NCBI GenBank assembly: GCA_023014365.1
Contig: JAEBUN010000047.1
Coordinates: 62,001-126,000 of the forward strand
Length of the DNA stretch: 64,000 nt
From: Lepiota brunneoincarnata
Lineage: Eukaryota > Basidiomycota > Agaricomycetes > Agaricales > Agaricaceae
Reading direction: 5' to 3'
Positions 20,923 to 32,151 of this stretch are shown here, in pieces (within the stretch, counting starts at the first letter, position 1; each line of letters begins with the position of its first letter). The notes beneath the pieces are model-generated. The model did no database searches. It had not been told where the DNA came from and was given only the letters and a program-made list of their open reading frames with translations. A program made the translations under genes and the position numbers.

Positions 20923-22719
20923 ATGCCTCCAAAGAAGTTCTCAGCCCGAGAAACTCCATCACCTCCTCCCATATCGAGAAGTAGAATCTCAGGATCAGGA
21001 ACCCAAAATCTAGATCCCAGAAGAAACCCTATCCTCACCCAGATACTGTCCCCATTTTACCCCCCATCTCCATTCAATTCACCCACTCCAAGTACATCAA
21101 CACATACTCGAACAAGTTTTGCTGAAGAACTAGCAGAACAACAAAGAATACAACATGAAAAAGAACTAAAAAAACACTACGAACAAGAAGAAAGAAGACA
21201 TAAACAAGCCAAAGAATATCATGCCAAAGTAGACACACTAAACAACTTTGAACTTCAAAAACTTGAATACACCCTCAAGCAACCAAGAGAACTTTCCCAA
21301 TCAGAGGAAAACCTACTCATGCATCACAAATACACAGTAAATCAACAAAGAACTCCCCCAGTAGACAATGATTCAGACATCTACATCACCAACAACAACC
21401 ATTCAGATTCCAATCCTCAACCACCCGCATTACCCACACCAGTACAATGCTTAGCCCTACCAGCACCACCTGTACAACCACCGCAACCACCAAGACTACT
21501 GCTGCCGCCACCCAGACAACTACAAATAATGGCTGCCACACACACCCCAAAGGAGTTAGGTCTCCTCAAGCCCATCACCTTTGATGGAACTAGAAGACTC
21601 TTTGAAGATTGGATCTTCCAATGCAAAGTCTATGTGCTTGCTAACACAACCATGTACAACACTGACCTCACCATAACCCTATTTGTCCTCTTGACAATGC
21701 AATCAGGAGATGCCCGAGCTTGGGCCAGACAATACCTCCATGAGAGGAACGCCCAAACCCAACAAGGACAACCCATAGCCATGGAGTCATGGGACAACTT
21801 CACTGCCTGGCTTAGAGCCGACTTCACTCTGGCAGATGAACATGCATATGCGCATACCAGACTTCAAACCCTGCACCAAGCAGGCAAACCGATGACTGAA
21901 TTCAATACTCAGTTCAAGGAACTCGTCCGTCAATCCAGACTAAATGAAGATCGTACATTGATTGATCTTTATTGTAAAGCAATTGATCACTGCATCGCAA
22001 TGAAGATCGATGAATCAGAAAACCCTCTGACAACCATCACCACTTGGTATACCCAAGCCAACAAACTCGATGACAACTTCCACAGAATCAACACCTTGTA
22101 TGGCACACCCAGAAACACATTCCCTCAAAGGAACCAATACCAACCCAACCACAGACCAAATTGCCCAAACAACAATGTGCCCTATGCACAATTTTACCAA
22201 AGGAGCAATGCTCCACGTTTCACCCCACAAGACCCACATGCCATGGAAATAGACCATGCTGCAGTAGAAGAAGGATTTGAAGATCCTTATCCCAAAATTC
22301 CACAACCAGAATATGCCGAAGAAAACTCCACACAAGAACCATTGGAGTTAGATGCTGTTGTCACTGGACAACAAATGAAATCATACCAGAACCAGGAATG
22401 CTTCTGATGCGGAGCCAAAGACCATTGGGTCAGTAAATGCCCACAACCACTGCCAGCCAGACGCTTCCCAGGAATGCGTACCAATCCTCCTTGCCCTGTG
22501 AGAAACCCCAATCGTCCTTTCCCTGGACAACAAAACACTCATCCCGGATTTCTGAACTGGAACACCCAACAATCACCACAATGCAAGTACTCCCTTGCAG
22601 TCGCAGAAGTCACATCTCAGATGCACCAAATGGTCAATGATCTCGATCCTGAACTCCAACAAGAACTCCACTCCACACTAGCCAAAAATCCGGAGATGCG
22701 TCCATTCCAGGATTTTTAA
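20923..22719 (+). pseudogene. gag: Gypsy gag, one TGA stop inside the zinc knuckle
   Basis: The frame opens at ATG 20923. It has a Pro-rich and Gln/Glu/Lys-rich N-terminal part with a likely coiled coil (about residues 70-140). A retrotransposon gag domain follows at about residues 220-370 (FDGTRRLFEDWIFQCKVY, ARAWARQYL, WDNFTAWLRADFTLADE). A TGA at 22405-22407 falls inside a CX2CX4HX4C knuckle, which reads C-F-stop-C-G-A-K-D-H-W-V-S-K-C. CGA (Arg) is the likely ancestral codon. The same frame then continues to TAA 22717-22719. The product would form the virus-like particle and bind element RNA. The start is the first ATG upstream of the conserved domain. Confidence 0.88.
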
Positions 22720-25700
22720 AAAGGAACACTGTTGATTGATGTGCCCCTGCACGTTCCAAAACTCAGAAGGACATTTCGTACTCTCACTCCCAGAAGGACA
22801 TTTTCTCAATAAACTCTGTACAATTACAACTATCCCCAAATAAACGATCCCTTTTCTTACCCATTGAGATTTGGAGTGAATGGACATCAAAACCCATGGC
22901 CATCACTGCCCTGATAGACTCAGGAGCCCAAGGGAACTTTATCTCCCACAAAGTTGTTGAATGAAATGGTTATCAAACCAAACAACTGGACCAACCAATC
23001 CCTCTCAGCAATGTTGACAGAACTGACAATCAACATGGCAAGATCCATGAATACATCAAAATCAGAACCATCATTGATGGAAGAGATTGCACACTAGAAG
23101 CATATGTCACAAACACTGGTGAGAAGGATCTCATCATTGGATTTCCCTGGTTGGAACAATACAATCCTGACATTAACTGGAAGACCAAGACATTCTCTTG
23201 GAAACCCCAAATTGATCACCAAGACTTTTCCAAACTCCTCAGAACCCTACAATGATCCGTCAAACTCAACTCCACTGCCATGGACATAATGGCTGGAAAA
23301 ACCTCTCAACCCAAGGAAAACCCTGAAGAATACATCAACCTGTCAAACATTGACCTTGACACCTTCTCTTTAGAAAGAGAAATGAACCTGATGCTTCTAG
23401 CCCCATTAGAAGTAAATGCCAAAGTGACACATGCGACAACACTCCACAATGAGCAACATAATCTGACAAAATTAACAAACCAAAAAGGAAAACAACCGGA
23501 ATCAAACAAGGAACCACCCAAGATCCCTCAGAGATTTGTCTGATGGGCTAAAATATTCAACAAGAAAGCCTCTGAATGATTCCCACCATCAAGAACATTT
23601 GATCATGAAATTGAACTAAAACCGACATTCAAAGCAAAATCAATGAAACCTTATCAAGTGGCACCTGCCAAAGAAAAAGCATTAAAAGAATTTATAGACA
23701 AAAACCTCCGAAAAGGGTACATCCGCCCCTCAAAATCCCCTATGACATCACCCTTCTTCTTTGTTGCCAAGAAAGGAGGAGACCTCCGACCCTGCCAAGA
23801 CTATCATTATCTAAATGATCACACCATTAAAAATGCCTACCCAATACCCATGATTTCCTCTATCATGGATAAACTCAAAGGAGCTAAGTACTTCACTAAG
23901 CTTGACATCTGCCTAGGATACAATAACATCAGAATCAAAGATGGCAATCAATGGAAAGCAGCATTCAAGACTCCCATGGGTCTTTTCGAACCGACTGTTA
24001 TGTTTTTTGGACTTTGCAACAGTCCCACAACATTCCAACACATGATGGACATGCTATTCTCCGAGATAATGGAGAAAGGAGGAATCATCATCTATATGGA
24101 TGATATCCTAATCTATGGTAAAACCCAGGAAGAAACCAACCAACTTACAGAAAAAGTACTGCAGATCCTGCAGGAAAATGATCTTTACCTCAAAACAGAA
24201 AAATGCAAGTTCAACAAACAACAACTCAAATATCTCAGCATGATTATTATGCCAGATGAAATCAAAATGGACCCTGGAAAACTCAAGGGAATAGAAGACT
24301 GGCCAGTGCCAAAAACAGTCCGACATATTCAGAAATTCATCAGATTCTGTAACTTCTACCAGAAGTTCATCCACAACTACTCCCACCATACCAAACCCCT
24401 TAACCAACTCCTATCCAAATCAAACAAATTTGAATGGAAAGAAGAACAACAAAAAGTGTTCGAAACGCTCAAGAACAAATTCTTAAAAGAACCAGTACTC
24501 CTCATGCCCAACTCCACAAAGCCCTTTGAAATAGAAGCTGATGCTTCCAAATTTGCATCAGGAGCTGTCCTATACCAACATGACATCAATGGAATACGGA
24601 AACCCATATCATTCTATTCAAAGATGTTTGGACCAGCGGAATGCAACTACGACATCTATGACAGGGAACTCCTCGCAATTATCTGAGCCCTTGAAGAATG
24701 GGGCCACTACCTCCATGGCAGTCCCCATACTGTCTGCATCAGAATAGACCACCAGAACCTCACATACTGGCGTAAACCCCAGAAAATCAACCGCCAACAA
24801 GCACAATGGGTCCAGACCCTCACTGACTACAACTTCAAATTAGAACACATTCCAGGATCAAAAATCCCTGTACCAGATGCTCTATCAAGATGTCCAGACC
24901 ACATCCCCAATGAAGATAACAATAACAAAGACATCACTATGCTTCCAAACAACCTCTTTGTCACTGCCACCAACATAGAAGATCAAAACCTGATCACAGT
25001 ACTCCCAGAACACCCCTTTATCGCCACCGTCGATATGGAACTCCAAGAAAGAATTACAGAATCACCCAAATATGACGCTAGAACCACTGAAGCATTCAAA
25101 CTCCCAAAAGAAACCCACCCTAATGCTGCTGATAAAGACTTTGGAAAAGTCCCAACCTCGAATGGACCACTCCTCACATTCCAAGAATGTGTCATCATTC
25201 CAGAAGACCTCCAACTCAGACACAATGTCATCGCAAGATACCACAACCACCCTACATGTGGCCACCCTGGAGAACAGGAAACATACTGCTTTGCCAAGAA
25301 AGAAGTATATTGGCCAGGAATGTTGATGTTCATAAAGAACTATGTCAAAGGCTGTCCAGAGTGCCAGCAACACAAAATCATATGCAGACCGGATCACGCA
25401 CCGACTCAACCAATCCCACCATCATCTTCCAAATGCCCATTTGCTCAAATCTCATGGGATCTTATTACTGGTCTACTGCCAAGCACCGGTCATAATGTGA
25501 TATTGTCCATGGTGGACCATGGCCTTATGAAGGGGGTAATTTTCATCCCAACCTCGGATTGATCAAATGCCGACGACATTGGATGACTATTAATAGAAAA
25601 AGTCTTTACTAGATTTGGACTACCTGACAAGATCATATCAGATCAAGACCCCATATTCACCACCAACTCCCTCCAAGAGCTAGCCAAACGCCTAAATATC

Positions 25701-26501
25701 CCACAGGCCTTCTCAACCGCATACCAGCTACAGACAGATTGTTCCACCGAACGATACAACCAAGAAATCGAGACATACCTTGCCATATACTGCACCAGGA
25801 ACCCCCTCAACTGGTCAGAAACCCTCCCTATTGCCAAGTTCACACACAACTCCAAAATACATGCCTCAAGGCAAAAATCCCCATTTGAACTAATCATGGG
25901 ATACAACCCTCCGCGGATACCCATGGTAATGGAAACATCAAACTTTCCATCAGTAGACGAACACATCAGACTTCTTGATGACACCAGAAAAGAAGCACAT
26001 GTGGCACATCAACTCTCTGCCAATATCATGAAACAAAGAACCAGAAGAACTGTCAAACCCCTTGAAACATGTCAAAAAGTGTGGTTAGAAGCCAAGAACC
26101 TCAAACTCCCCTTCATCTCCAACAAGATATCCCCAAAAAGACTAGGACCTTTCCTTATCTCAGAAGTCTTATTGCCACTCACATATAAACTAAAACTTCT
26201 GATCAAATGGAAGATACATCTGGTATTCCACCAAAATCTTCTAACCCCATATACCGAAACAGAAGCATACGGATCTCATCCAACTCCACCACCACCAGAT
26301 ATCATTAATGAAGAAGAAGAATACAAGATAGAAGCTATTCTTAATCACTACCGACATCACAGAAAACTCCAATACTACGTCAAATGGAAAGGATACTCCC
26401 ACACGGAGAACAAATGGATCACTGATGAAACACTCTGCACAAACACCAAAGAATACTTAACCAAGTATAAAGAAACTCATGGAATTCTCCAGAAAGATTA
26501 G
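22720..26501 (+). pseudogene. pol: Gypsy pol polyprotein with eight TGA stops
   Basis: The pol frame is -1 relative to gag. Domains in order: a retropepsin-like protease (ALIDSGAQGNFIS near 22900, GFPWL near 23140); reverse transcriptase (DLRPCQDY near 23780, YMDDIL near 24095); RNase H (PFEIEADASKFASGAVLY near 24520, YDRELLAII before a stop at 24684); an H-H-C-C integrase zinc region (HNHPTCGHPGEQET near 25240, CPECQQH near 25355); the integrase core (WDLITGLLPS near 25455, then SDQDPIF near 25640 and NQEIE near 25760); and a chromodomain (YYVKWKGYSHTENKW, 26370-26420). Stops at 22737, 22962, 23253, 23541, 23577, 24684, 25560 and 25584 are all TGA. Several sit where relatives have Arg, for example ASE-stop-FPPSR and LLAII-stop-ALEEW. 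Other sites show Arg replaced by His, Cys or Gln. The frame is otherwise undamaged. Confidence 0.9.
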
Positions 26502-27969
26502 GAACCCACCAGAACCTACCAAAGACAACTCTGCTCCCACACCAAACATACTTAAAAGATGCCCATGAACCTCAACCTCACTTGCCCCCAAACCACTCCC
26601 CCCTTTTCAACAACACCTTCCCCAATTTCCTCATCATCCTCTATCATCATCGTCAACAATGCAAGCGTCAAACATACTACACTTCAGACAACTCCCATTC
26701 TGGCCCTGTCTCCCAACACCCCCTCTCACACCTTCGCCGCCGCATATGCCTCTCTCAGAGATGAGACCCCTGACCCCAACGCCACCCCAGAACCAACAAG
26801 TGCCCCAGCCGCCTCCCTTAGATACCATACAGCTGGAGTACGACCACATGGACCAGATCACCCTTCTGATGGAGATCTGCATGAGGCTGCCACCAATGGA
26901 GCCTTTACAACTAAATTGGAACACACTTCAATTTCAGAATACAACTGACAACTCTGGTACAACTATACCCACCACATACAACAGACTAAGGCTCTCACTA
27001 CTGTGTCCAATACACAACGTGCCTGGGCAGAATCACTCAAGTGACTTCTCCACTCAAGATCGAGCCTCATGTCCAAGGTGTTGAAGAACTTATCCAAATG
27101 AGATGAGATACATACCTCACAGCCCCCCACCACAACCATCTCCCCCACCACTACCACGACGACCCCTGCCACAATCACTACCACCGCCCCCAGCAAGGGA
27201 AAGAAGCCTGCCAACATCAGAAATCCCTTCAGACTTCTCACCCCCACCAAGGACACCACCCACACCATCACCAATAACAACATCCCAATTCGGAACTCCC
27301 CCAATCCCATTCACACACAAACCAGCCCCTGAACCACCAACAGATCGGTCTGCATCCAATATAGACATACCAGACACTGGGCCATGGACTGCCCCCAATT
27401 TGCATGCCTCAGATGCAAACAATATGCCCCAGGGCACTACTCCTACAACTGTATCAAATATCGATGCCCCCATTGCGCAGTTTTCCAACCCCATCATAAA
27501 TGGACCGAATGTCCAAATCGAAAGACTTGACACGCCCCCTACTCCAGAAACCCAACAACCCTTCCCTCAACTATTCCCACAACTCACCATCGATACATTG
27601 ATCTCACCAACGACGACTACTACAAGGAATGATACGACGACATTGCCAAATCAAACATTACAGGAGAACCATGCAGTTCCTTCTGAAGAAAACCCAATTA
27701 CACCACCAGAAGAAAGGATAGAAAGTCCTCATTTCAGACATCTCTTATATGACATCTTCTATCCAGGACAACCCCCATCCCCAGAAACCACCACCGTACT
27801 TGATCTCCACAGAACTCCTAATCCCACCTTCTCCCCCCGTCATTCCCCCTCGACCAGACACCACCAACCAACCCCAAGCTGACTACTACAAGCCAAATTA
27901 CCTAGCCGAATATCTGAAGGAAGGAAACTAACAAGTTGTAATGGAAAACAACTCTAGAAATGGATCTAA
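26502..27969 (+). pseudogene. Gypsy third coding region with two zinc knuckles (decayed)
   Basis: Between the pol stop and the 3' LTR lie about 1.45 kb of Pro/Thr/Ser-rich reading frames (259 codons open at 27103-27882 in one frame). A second frame, the same phase as pol, holds two consecutive CX2CX6HX4C motifs at about 27405-27512: CLRCKQYAPGHYSYNC and CPHCAVFQPHHKWTEC. The knuckle frame is closed by a stop soon after 27520. It looks like an extra ORF encoding a proline-rich nucleic-acid-binding protein, rather than plain 3' noncoding sequence. Which frame was the real one cannot be decided here. Confidence 0.5.
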
Positions 27970-28354
27970 TGTTATCAGAAGCTTTATCAGAAGGACGGTT
28001 ATTTTTCATCTACATTCCCATATCACTATGAAACCATCAGTAGTGTACATCAGAAGGACTATTCTTAGTATACACCTCATGTTCCTTATCTCTGACTCAT
28101 AGTTACTCTGGTCCAGATTATTATAGTAGGAGTATAGCCACACTTAGAAGTATATAAGGATACAGTACAATACCTTGTATCCTTATCTTAGTGTTATAAA
28201 GTTCTTGCTTCCTATAACTCTTTGCCTCTAAACCAGCTGGACTATAGTGCTCTGTCATTTCCAAGTCACGCTTAGTAGGACAGGACCAAGTCTGTATAGA
28301 CATCCTGTGTCAAACTCCATGCTACTCAAGAGCGAACCCCTAACCCGGGTAACA
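27970..28354 (+). repeat. Gypsy 3' LTR (family B)
   Basis: This 385-bp copy of 20167-20551 has the same ends, followed directly by the GGCTT duplication at 28355-28359. The TATA box and the 11-bp stem-loop are kept. Confidence 0.95.
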
Positions 28355-28839
28355 GGCTTGCTGTTTTTGAAATTCCAGTTCAATACCAGATAGGGTATGA
28401 TTTGGGACTACAAAGGTGGATGGCATACAACTTGGGTGTCATTCCACTGGTAACAAATTCACTGATGGAGAGTGCTGGTGAGGCCTTTGGTAATATCACT
28501 CATGATGACAGTTGCTGCTTCAAGGATGGCAGTGCCAGAAGTGGCAGAGCCAGCCACCTCAGTAGTGTAAGGGTGACCTGATTGCCATGTTGCATTGGCT
28601 GAGCAGGGAGAAACCTTAGAGAATTGAGTAAGGTTTCTCCAAGCTTGCCTACACTACTAATACTACCTGCTGTAAGGTCCAAGTTGAGTAATCTACTCTA
28701 CATAAATGGCTGTGAGGTGTCAGGGATGCCTAAAGTGAGTATAGCCAGGAATGGGCTTGGGATAGGGTTGTGCACACCAGTGAGGGTTTGCATCTGTGTT
28801 GGAGGGGTGTAGGAGGGAATTCCAAGTACTGGGGTGCTG

Positions 28840-29040
28840 GGGGACAGAATTCCAGGCCCAGGGGAGGCTGGAAATTGGATTTCCGAATGCATGAGGGCTG
28901 GGAGTTGGATTTCTGAGCATTGGGATGCTGGGAATCGGATTTCCGAGTGTAGAGGGGCTGGGGATTGCTTTTCTGAGTACTGGGAGGTTGGGAGTTAGAT
29001 TTCTGAATGTAAGGTGTCTGGGGATCAGAATTCCAAATCT
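28840..29040 (-). repeat. Degenerate ~31-bp tandem repeat
   Basis: Units containing GGGGCTGGGAATTGGATTTCCGAATG recur about six times between 28840 and 29040, with changes such as GGAATCGGATTTCCGAGTG and GGAGTTAGATTTCTGAATG. On the minus strand the units read as a peptide rich in Ser, Gln and Pro (for example QKSNSQPPS). It is an old minisatellite, possibly from a coding region. Confidence 0.55.
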
Positions 29041-29532
29041 GCAATTGTGAGCAATGACCCAGAGTTCCCCTTACAAGTAGGTCCCATGTTGGAGGTGGCT
29101 GGGAGGGGGATGGATGCAAGTGTGTCCTGCAACAGGGCCAGGACATTTCCAGCAGGGCAGGGCAATTCTGCTGCAGTTGGATTTACAAAATGAGCTGGGG
29201 AGGAACTGAGCAATAGTATGCAGTCAGGGATGGGATTCATGGCCACTGTGGAGCTAGAAGAATCAGTTGAGGTGTTTGAGGTACTATTACCCAGCACAGC
29301 AGAGGGTGGGTCCCCTGTGGTGGCATTCATAATGGATGCCAGTTGAAGGGTAGATGACCTTGGCAAGACAATGACAGAGAGCATGGGTGATGAATCCCCA
29401 GTTGTTTGGATCTCAGATGTGGCAACACTTGCTGCAGTAGTATCAGAGGTGGTGGCATCAGAAGGGGTGGCATTGGAGGGGGTGGCATCACATGGGCCAG
29501 CAAGTGGTGTGAGGATCAGACACTTGCTAGCA

Positions 29533-29841
29533 AGGATATTGTGTGGCACAGACTACAAAGCCAGACATTAAAAGAAGTAATGGATAGATATTGAGAAGAA
29601 ATGGTAAGTATTTTTTCATTGTTGGACATTTCATTCATTTCATTGCCAACACCTGTGGATATACTTGCCACTTGCAGCAAGGCACATTCATGCATACTAC
29701 AAGTCAAGATCTGGCAATTTGTGTGGCATTCAAACACCATAAATTCCTCATACAGTTCCTTGCAGCATAGCATGACCACAGCAGTGATCCTATGTTCACA
29801 ACAACACAACTGGCAGCATTGGCAAAACATGACCAGAATCA
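29533..29841 (+). repeat. Inverted duplication, left arm (309 bp)
   Basis: It is the reverse complement of 30315-30623 with one mismatch seen by eye (a C here where the other arm's complement has T, near 29548). The arms are separated by 473 bp. This arm breaks off sharply inside unrelated sequence, so it is probably the inserted copy. Confidence 0.93.
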
Positions 29842-30314
29842 AGGGAGGAGGGATGTGACTGAGTTGGTGAGTAGGACTCTGGCAGGGTTGTCTCTTTCAG
29901 GTATTATTATGTGGCTAACTTATGGCTCCATAGGATGGACACTCAGGGCAATTTGATGGGTCAACAACAGTGGTCGCAACACACTTGCCACCATTTGCAA
30001 AAATCACAGCAGCAGACATATTGCCACCATTAACAATGACAAACTTCAAAGAAGAAGGGCAGCAGTGTGAGGATCAGACACTTGCTAGCAACAGAATTGC
30101 AAGCTCATGCCCTCCCTTCACTAGTCCTGATGTGCATTGAAATTTGTGTGCATTGAAATTTGCACCTGCTCATTGCCTCTGGCCTCCACTTCTGTTCCTG
30201 TGCCCATGGTGTCTGCATATCAGCTCCACAATGATGGGCACCCACATATATACTTTTTTTTTTATCTTCATTTTTTTTCCTTTTGTCTCCCAATTCCCCA
30301 CTCTACCCTTTACA

Positions 30315-30623
30315 TGATTCTGGTCATGTTTTGCCAATGCTGCCAGTTGTGTTGTTGTGAACATAGGATCACTGCTGTGGTCATGCTATGCTGCAAGGAA
30401 CTGTATGAGGAATTTATGGTGTTTGAATGCCACACAAATTGCCAGATCTTGACTTGTAGTATGCATGAATGTGCCTTGCTGCAAGTGGCAAGTATATCCA
30501 CAGGTGTTGGCAATGAAATGAATGAAATGTCCAACAATGAAAAAATACTTACCATTTCTTCTCAATATCTATCCATTACTTCTTTTAATGTCTGGCTTTG
30601 TAGTCTGTACCACACAATATCCT
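30315..30623 (-). repeat. Inverted duplication, right arm (309 bp)
   Basis: This is the partner of 29533-29841. On the minus strand it continues an open frame from 30801 into VMDRY and a GTAAGT donor-like sequence, so it is probably the arm in its original context. The word GTGTGAGGATCAGACACTTGCTAGCA occurs next to the left arm (near 29508) and again at about 30067 in direct orientation, a possible trace of how the duplication formed. Confidence 0.93.
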
Positions 30624-31604
30624 CATACTTTTCCAGCATAGCCAAAATTTCTCCTTCATTGATAGCCAACATCTCAAATGGTTTTCTTTCTTGTATGCCA
30701 AAGTGAAGATGAGAAGTGCATTGTTGATGGGATGAACACAAAAAGCAGGAAGGTGTGGTTGGAAGCATGCGAAAATTTTTAAAAACAAACCATGTGATCA
30801 AATTAAGAATTGCTTAATAATTGGTCTTCAATGCAATTTTGCCTTAAGTGCCACTCTCACCACAATCTACATTTTTCTTCCAAAGTCCACCTATGTGTCA
30901 TTCATCTATCATGAAAACTGCCATACCTGTCACCATTCAACCATTCAACAACACACCCCAATCCCCCACTCCAGCAAATAGGTTGCTAACAGACCCCATG
31001 CCTGAGTATATGATCAATGCTGGTGAGCTTGCCCACAAAAATGCTGAAATGCAAGTATTATTCAATATTCAACAAATAAAAGTTACAGTATGTCCTTGGC
31101 CAATGTCCAAACCATTTTCCCCTATTTGTTGCCACTCTCAGCAATTTGCTGCTTATCCAATATGCATGCCAGCACATCATTCTATCCAATTGCTCATCAC
31201 ACCTTTCAACAGAAACTAATCATTTATTATTATTCTTTTGCCCATCATGTCTTCCACACCCCAGCTGACGCTGACCTCAATGGAGGATCTCCCTCATGCC
31301 TTCATTGGCTGTGGCAAAATTATGGTTCCCACTCTTCCAGTGAAAAGGTAGAAATGTTCATGGGTTTTAATATAGGTAGAGGGCTTGTTTTCACTAAGCT
31401 TAGCCAAAACTTGATAAGCTTAAGCTAATACAAGTAGAATGAGATAGATAATGAACAGTTTTGTCTTTTGGGGTGTTCTGGGGGTGCATTCTGACAGTGA
31501 AATTCAAGAGAGTAGTGTTTTAGAGGTGAATGAACAGCCATTGAAGTTATCTTAGCTGTATGGTGCAACAGTGAAAGGACAATCTCTGTCAATTCATAGT
31601 GTGG

Positions 31605-31713
31605 GGTCTCTGGTCTCTGGTCTCTGAACTCTACTCTGGTCTCTGTCTCTGTCTCTAGCACTCTGGAACTCTGAAACTCTGTTCTCTGTCTCTGTTTCTG
31701 TCTCTGTCTCTGG
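31605..31713. repeat. TCTCTG hexamer-rich simple repeat
   Basis: Runs of TCTCTG/TCTCTGG/CTCTGTC are broken by short interruptions. On the minus strand it reads as alternating charged residues such as ETETE and RDRDRNRDRE. It lies directly next to the solo LTR at 31736. Confidence 0.85.
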
Positions 31714-31735
31714 GTTGGTCAATGACCAAAGAAAT

Positions 31736-32151
31736 TGTTACCTGGGTTAGGGGTTCGCTCTTGAGTAGCATGGCGTTCAAGGCAAAATGTCTATACAGAC
31801 TTGGTCTTGTCCTACTAGGCATGACTTGGAGATGACAGAGCACTATAGTCCAGCCAGTTTAAGGGCAAAGAGGTATAGGAGGCAAGAACTGTATAACACT
31901 AAGATAAGGATACAAGGTATGGTACAGTATCCTTATATACTACTATGTGTGACTATGCTCCTACTATATATATCTGGACCCAGGTAAGGTGAGTCATACT
32001 GAGTTAGAGTCTTATCTATCTAATTATAGATTGTTCTGATGTGCACTTCTGATTGTTTCAGAGTGACAGGTCTTCTATCTATTTATATACTTTGGTGCTT
32101 CTGATAAGAGATCCTTCTGGTGAGGCTTCTGATAAGGGGATTCTGATCACA
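31736..32151 (-). repeat. Solo LTR, family B, with GAAAT target duplication
   Basis: This 416-bp inverted copy of the Gypsy LTR starts TGTTACCTGGGTTAGGGGTT and ends ATTCTGATCACA. It is flanked by GAAAT at 31731-31735 and 32152-32156. The TATA-overlapping stem-loop is recognisable. The distal end has diverged into repeated CTTCTGATAAG-like words. Confidence 0.9.

Larger units (their letters stand above)
20167..28354 (+). mobile_element. Full-length Ty3/Gypsy chromodomain retrotransposon (decayed)
   Basis: This 8188-bp element has two 385-bp LTRs (20167-20551, 27970-28354) and exact GGCTT duplications at 20162-20166 and 28355-28359. In order it carries gag (20923-22719), a pol frame shifted by -1 (22720-26501: protease, reverse transcriptase, RNase H, integrase, chromodomain) and a decayed third coding region with two zinc knuckles near 27390-27512. 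Nine in-frame stops are present in gag and pol and all are TGA; no frameshift was found in pol. I found no convincing tRNA primer site after the 5' LTR, nor a clear polypurine tract before the 3' LTR. The element is not autonomous, but it is the source family for the solo LTRs at 1093, 8868 and 31736. Confidence 0.95.
28355..31604. other. Degenerate repeat region containing a 309-bp inverted duplication
   Basis: The sequence has many GGGTGGCATT-type words and short frames. The longest is a Ser/Thr/Ala-rich minus-strand frame at 29025-29549. The tandem-like stretch 28840-29035 repeats GGGCTGGGAATTGGATTTCCGA-type units of about 31-32 bp (minus strand reads as a PQ/NSQPP repeat). An inverted duplication lies at 29533-29841 and 30315-30623. 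The minus frame at 30562-30801 continues into the right arm and looks like a real exon followed by GTAAGT. No domain was recognised. Confidence 0.4.

Noticed and set aside
20923..26501. UGA recoding (as Arg or Trp) in the Gypsy element instead of mutation.
   Set aside because: Neighbouring host genes use TGA as a normal stop, and the element also shows Arg-to-His/Cys/Gln changes. Methyl-CpG deamination explains both.
27117..27533. A 138-codon Gly-rich frame on the minus strand.
   Set aside because: It is the complement of the Pro-rich third coding region of the Gypsy element, a composition artefact.
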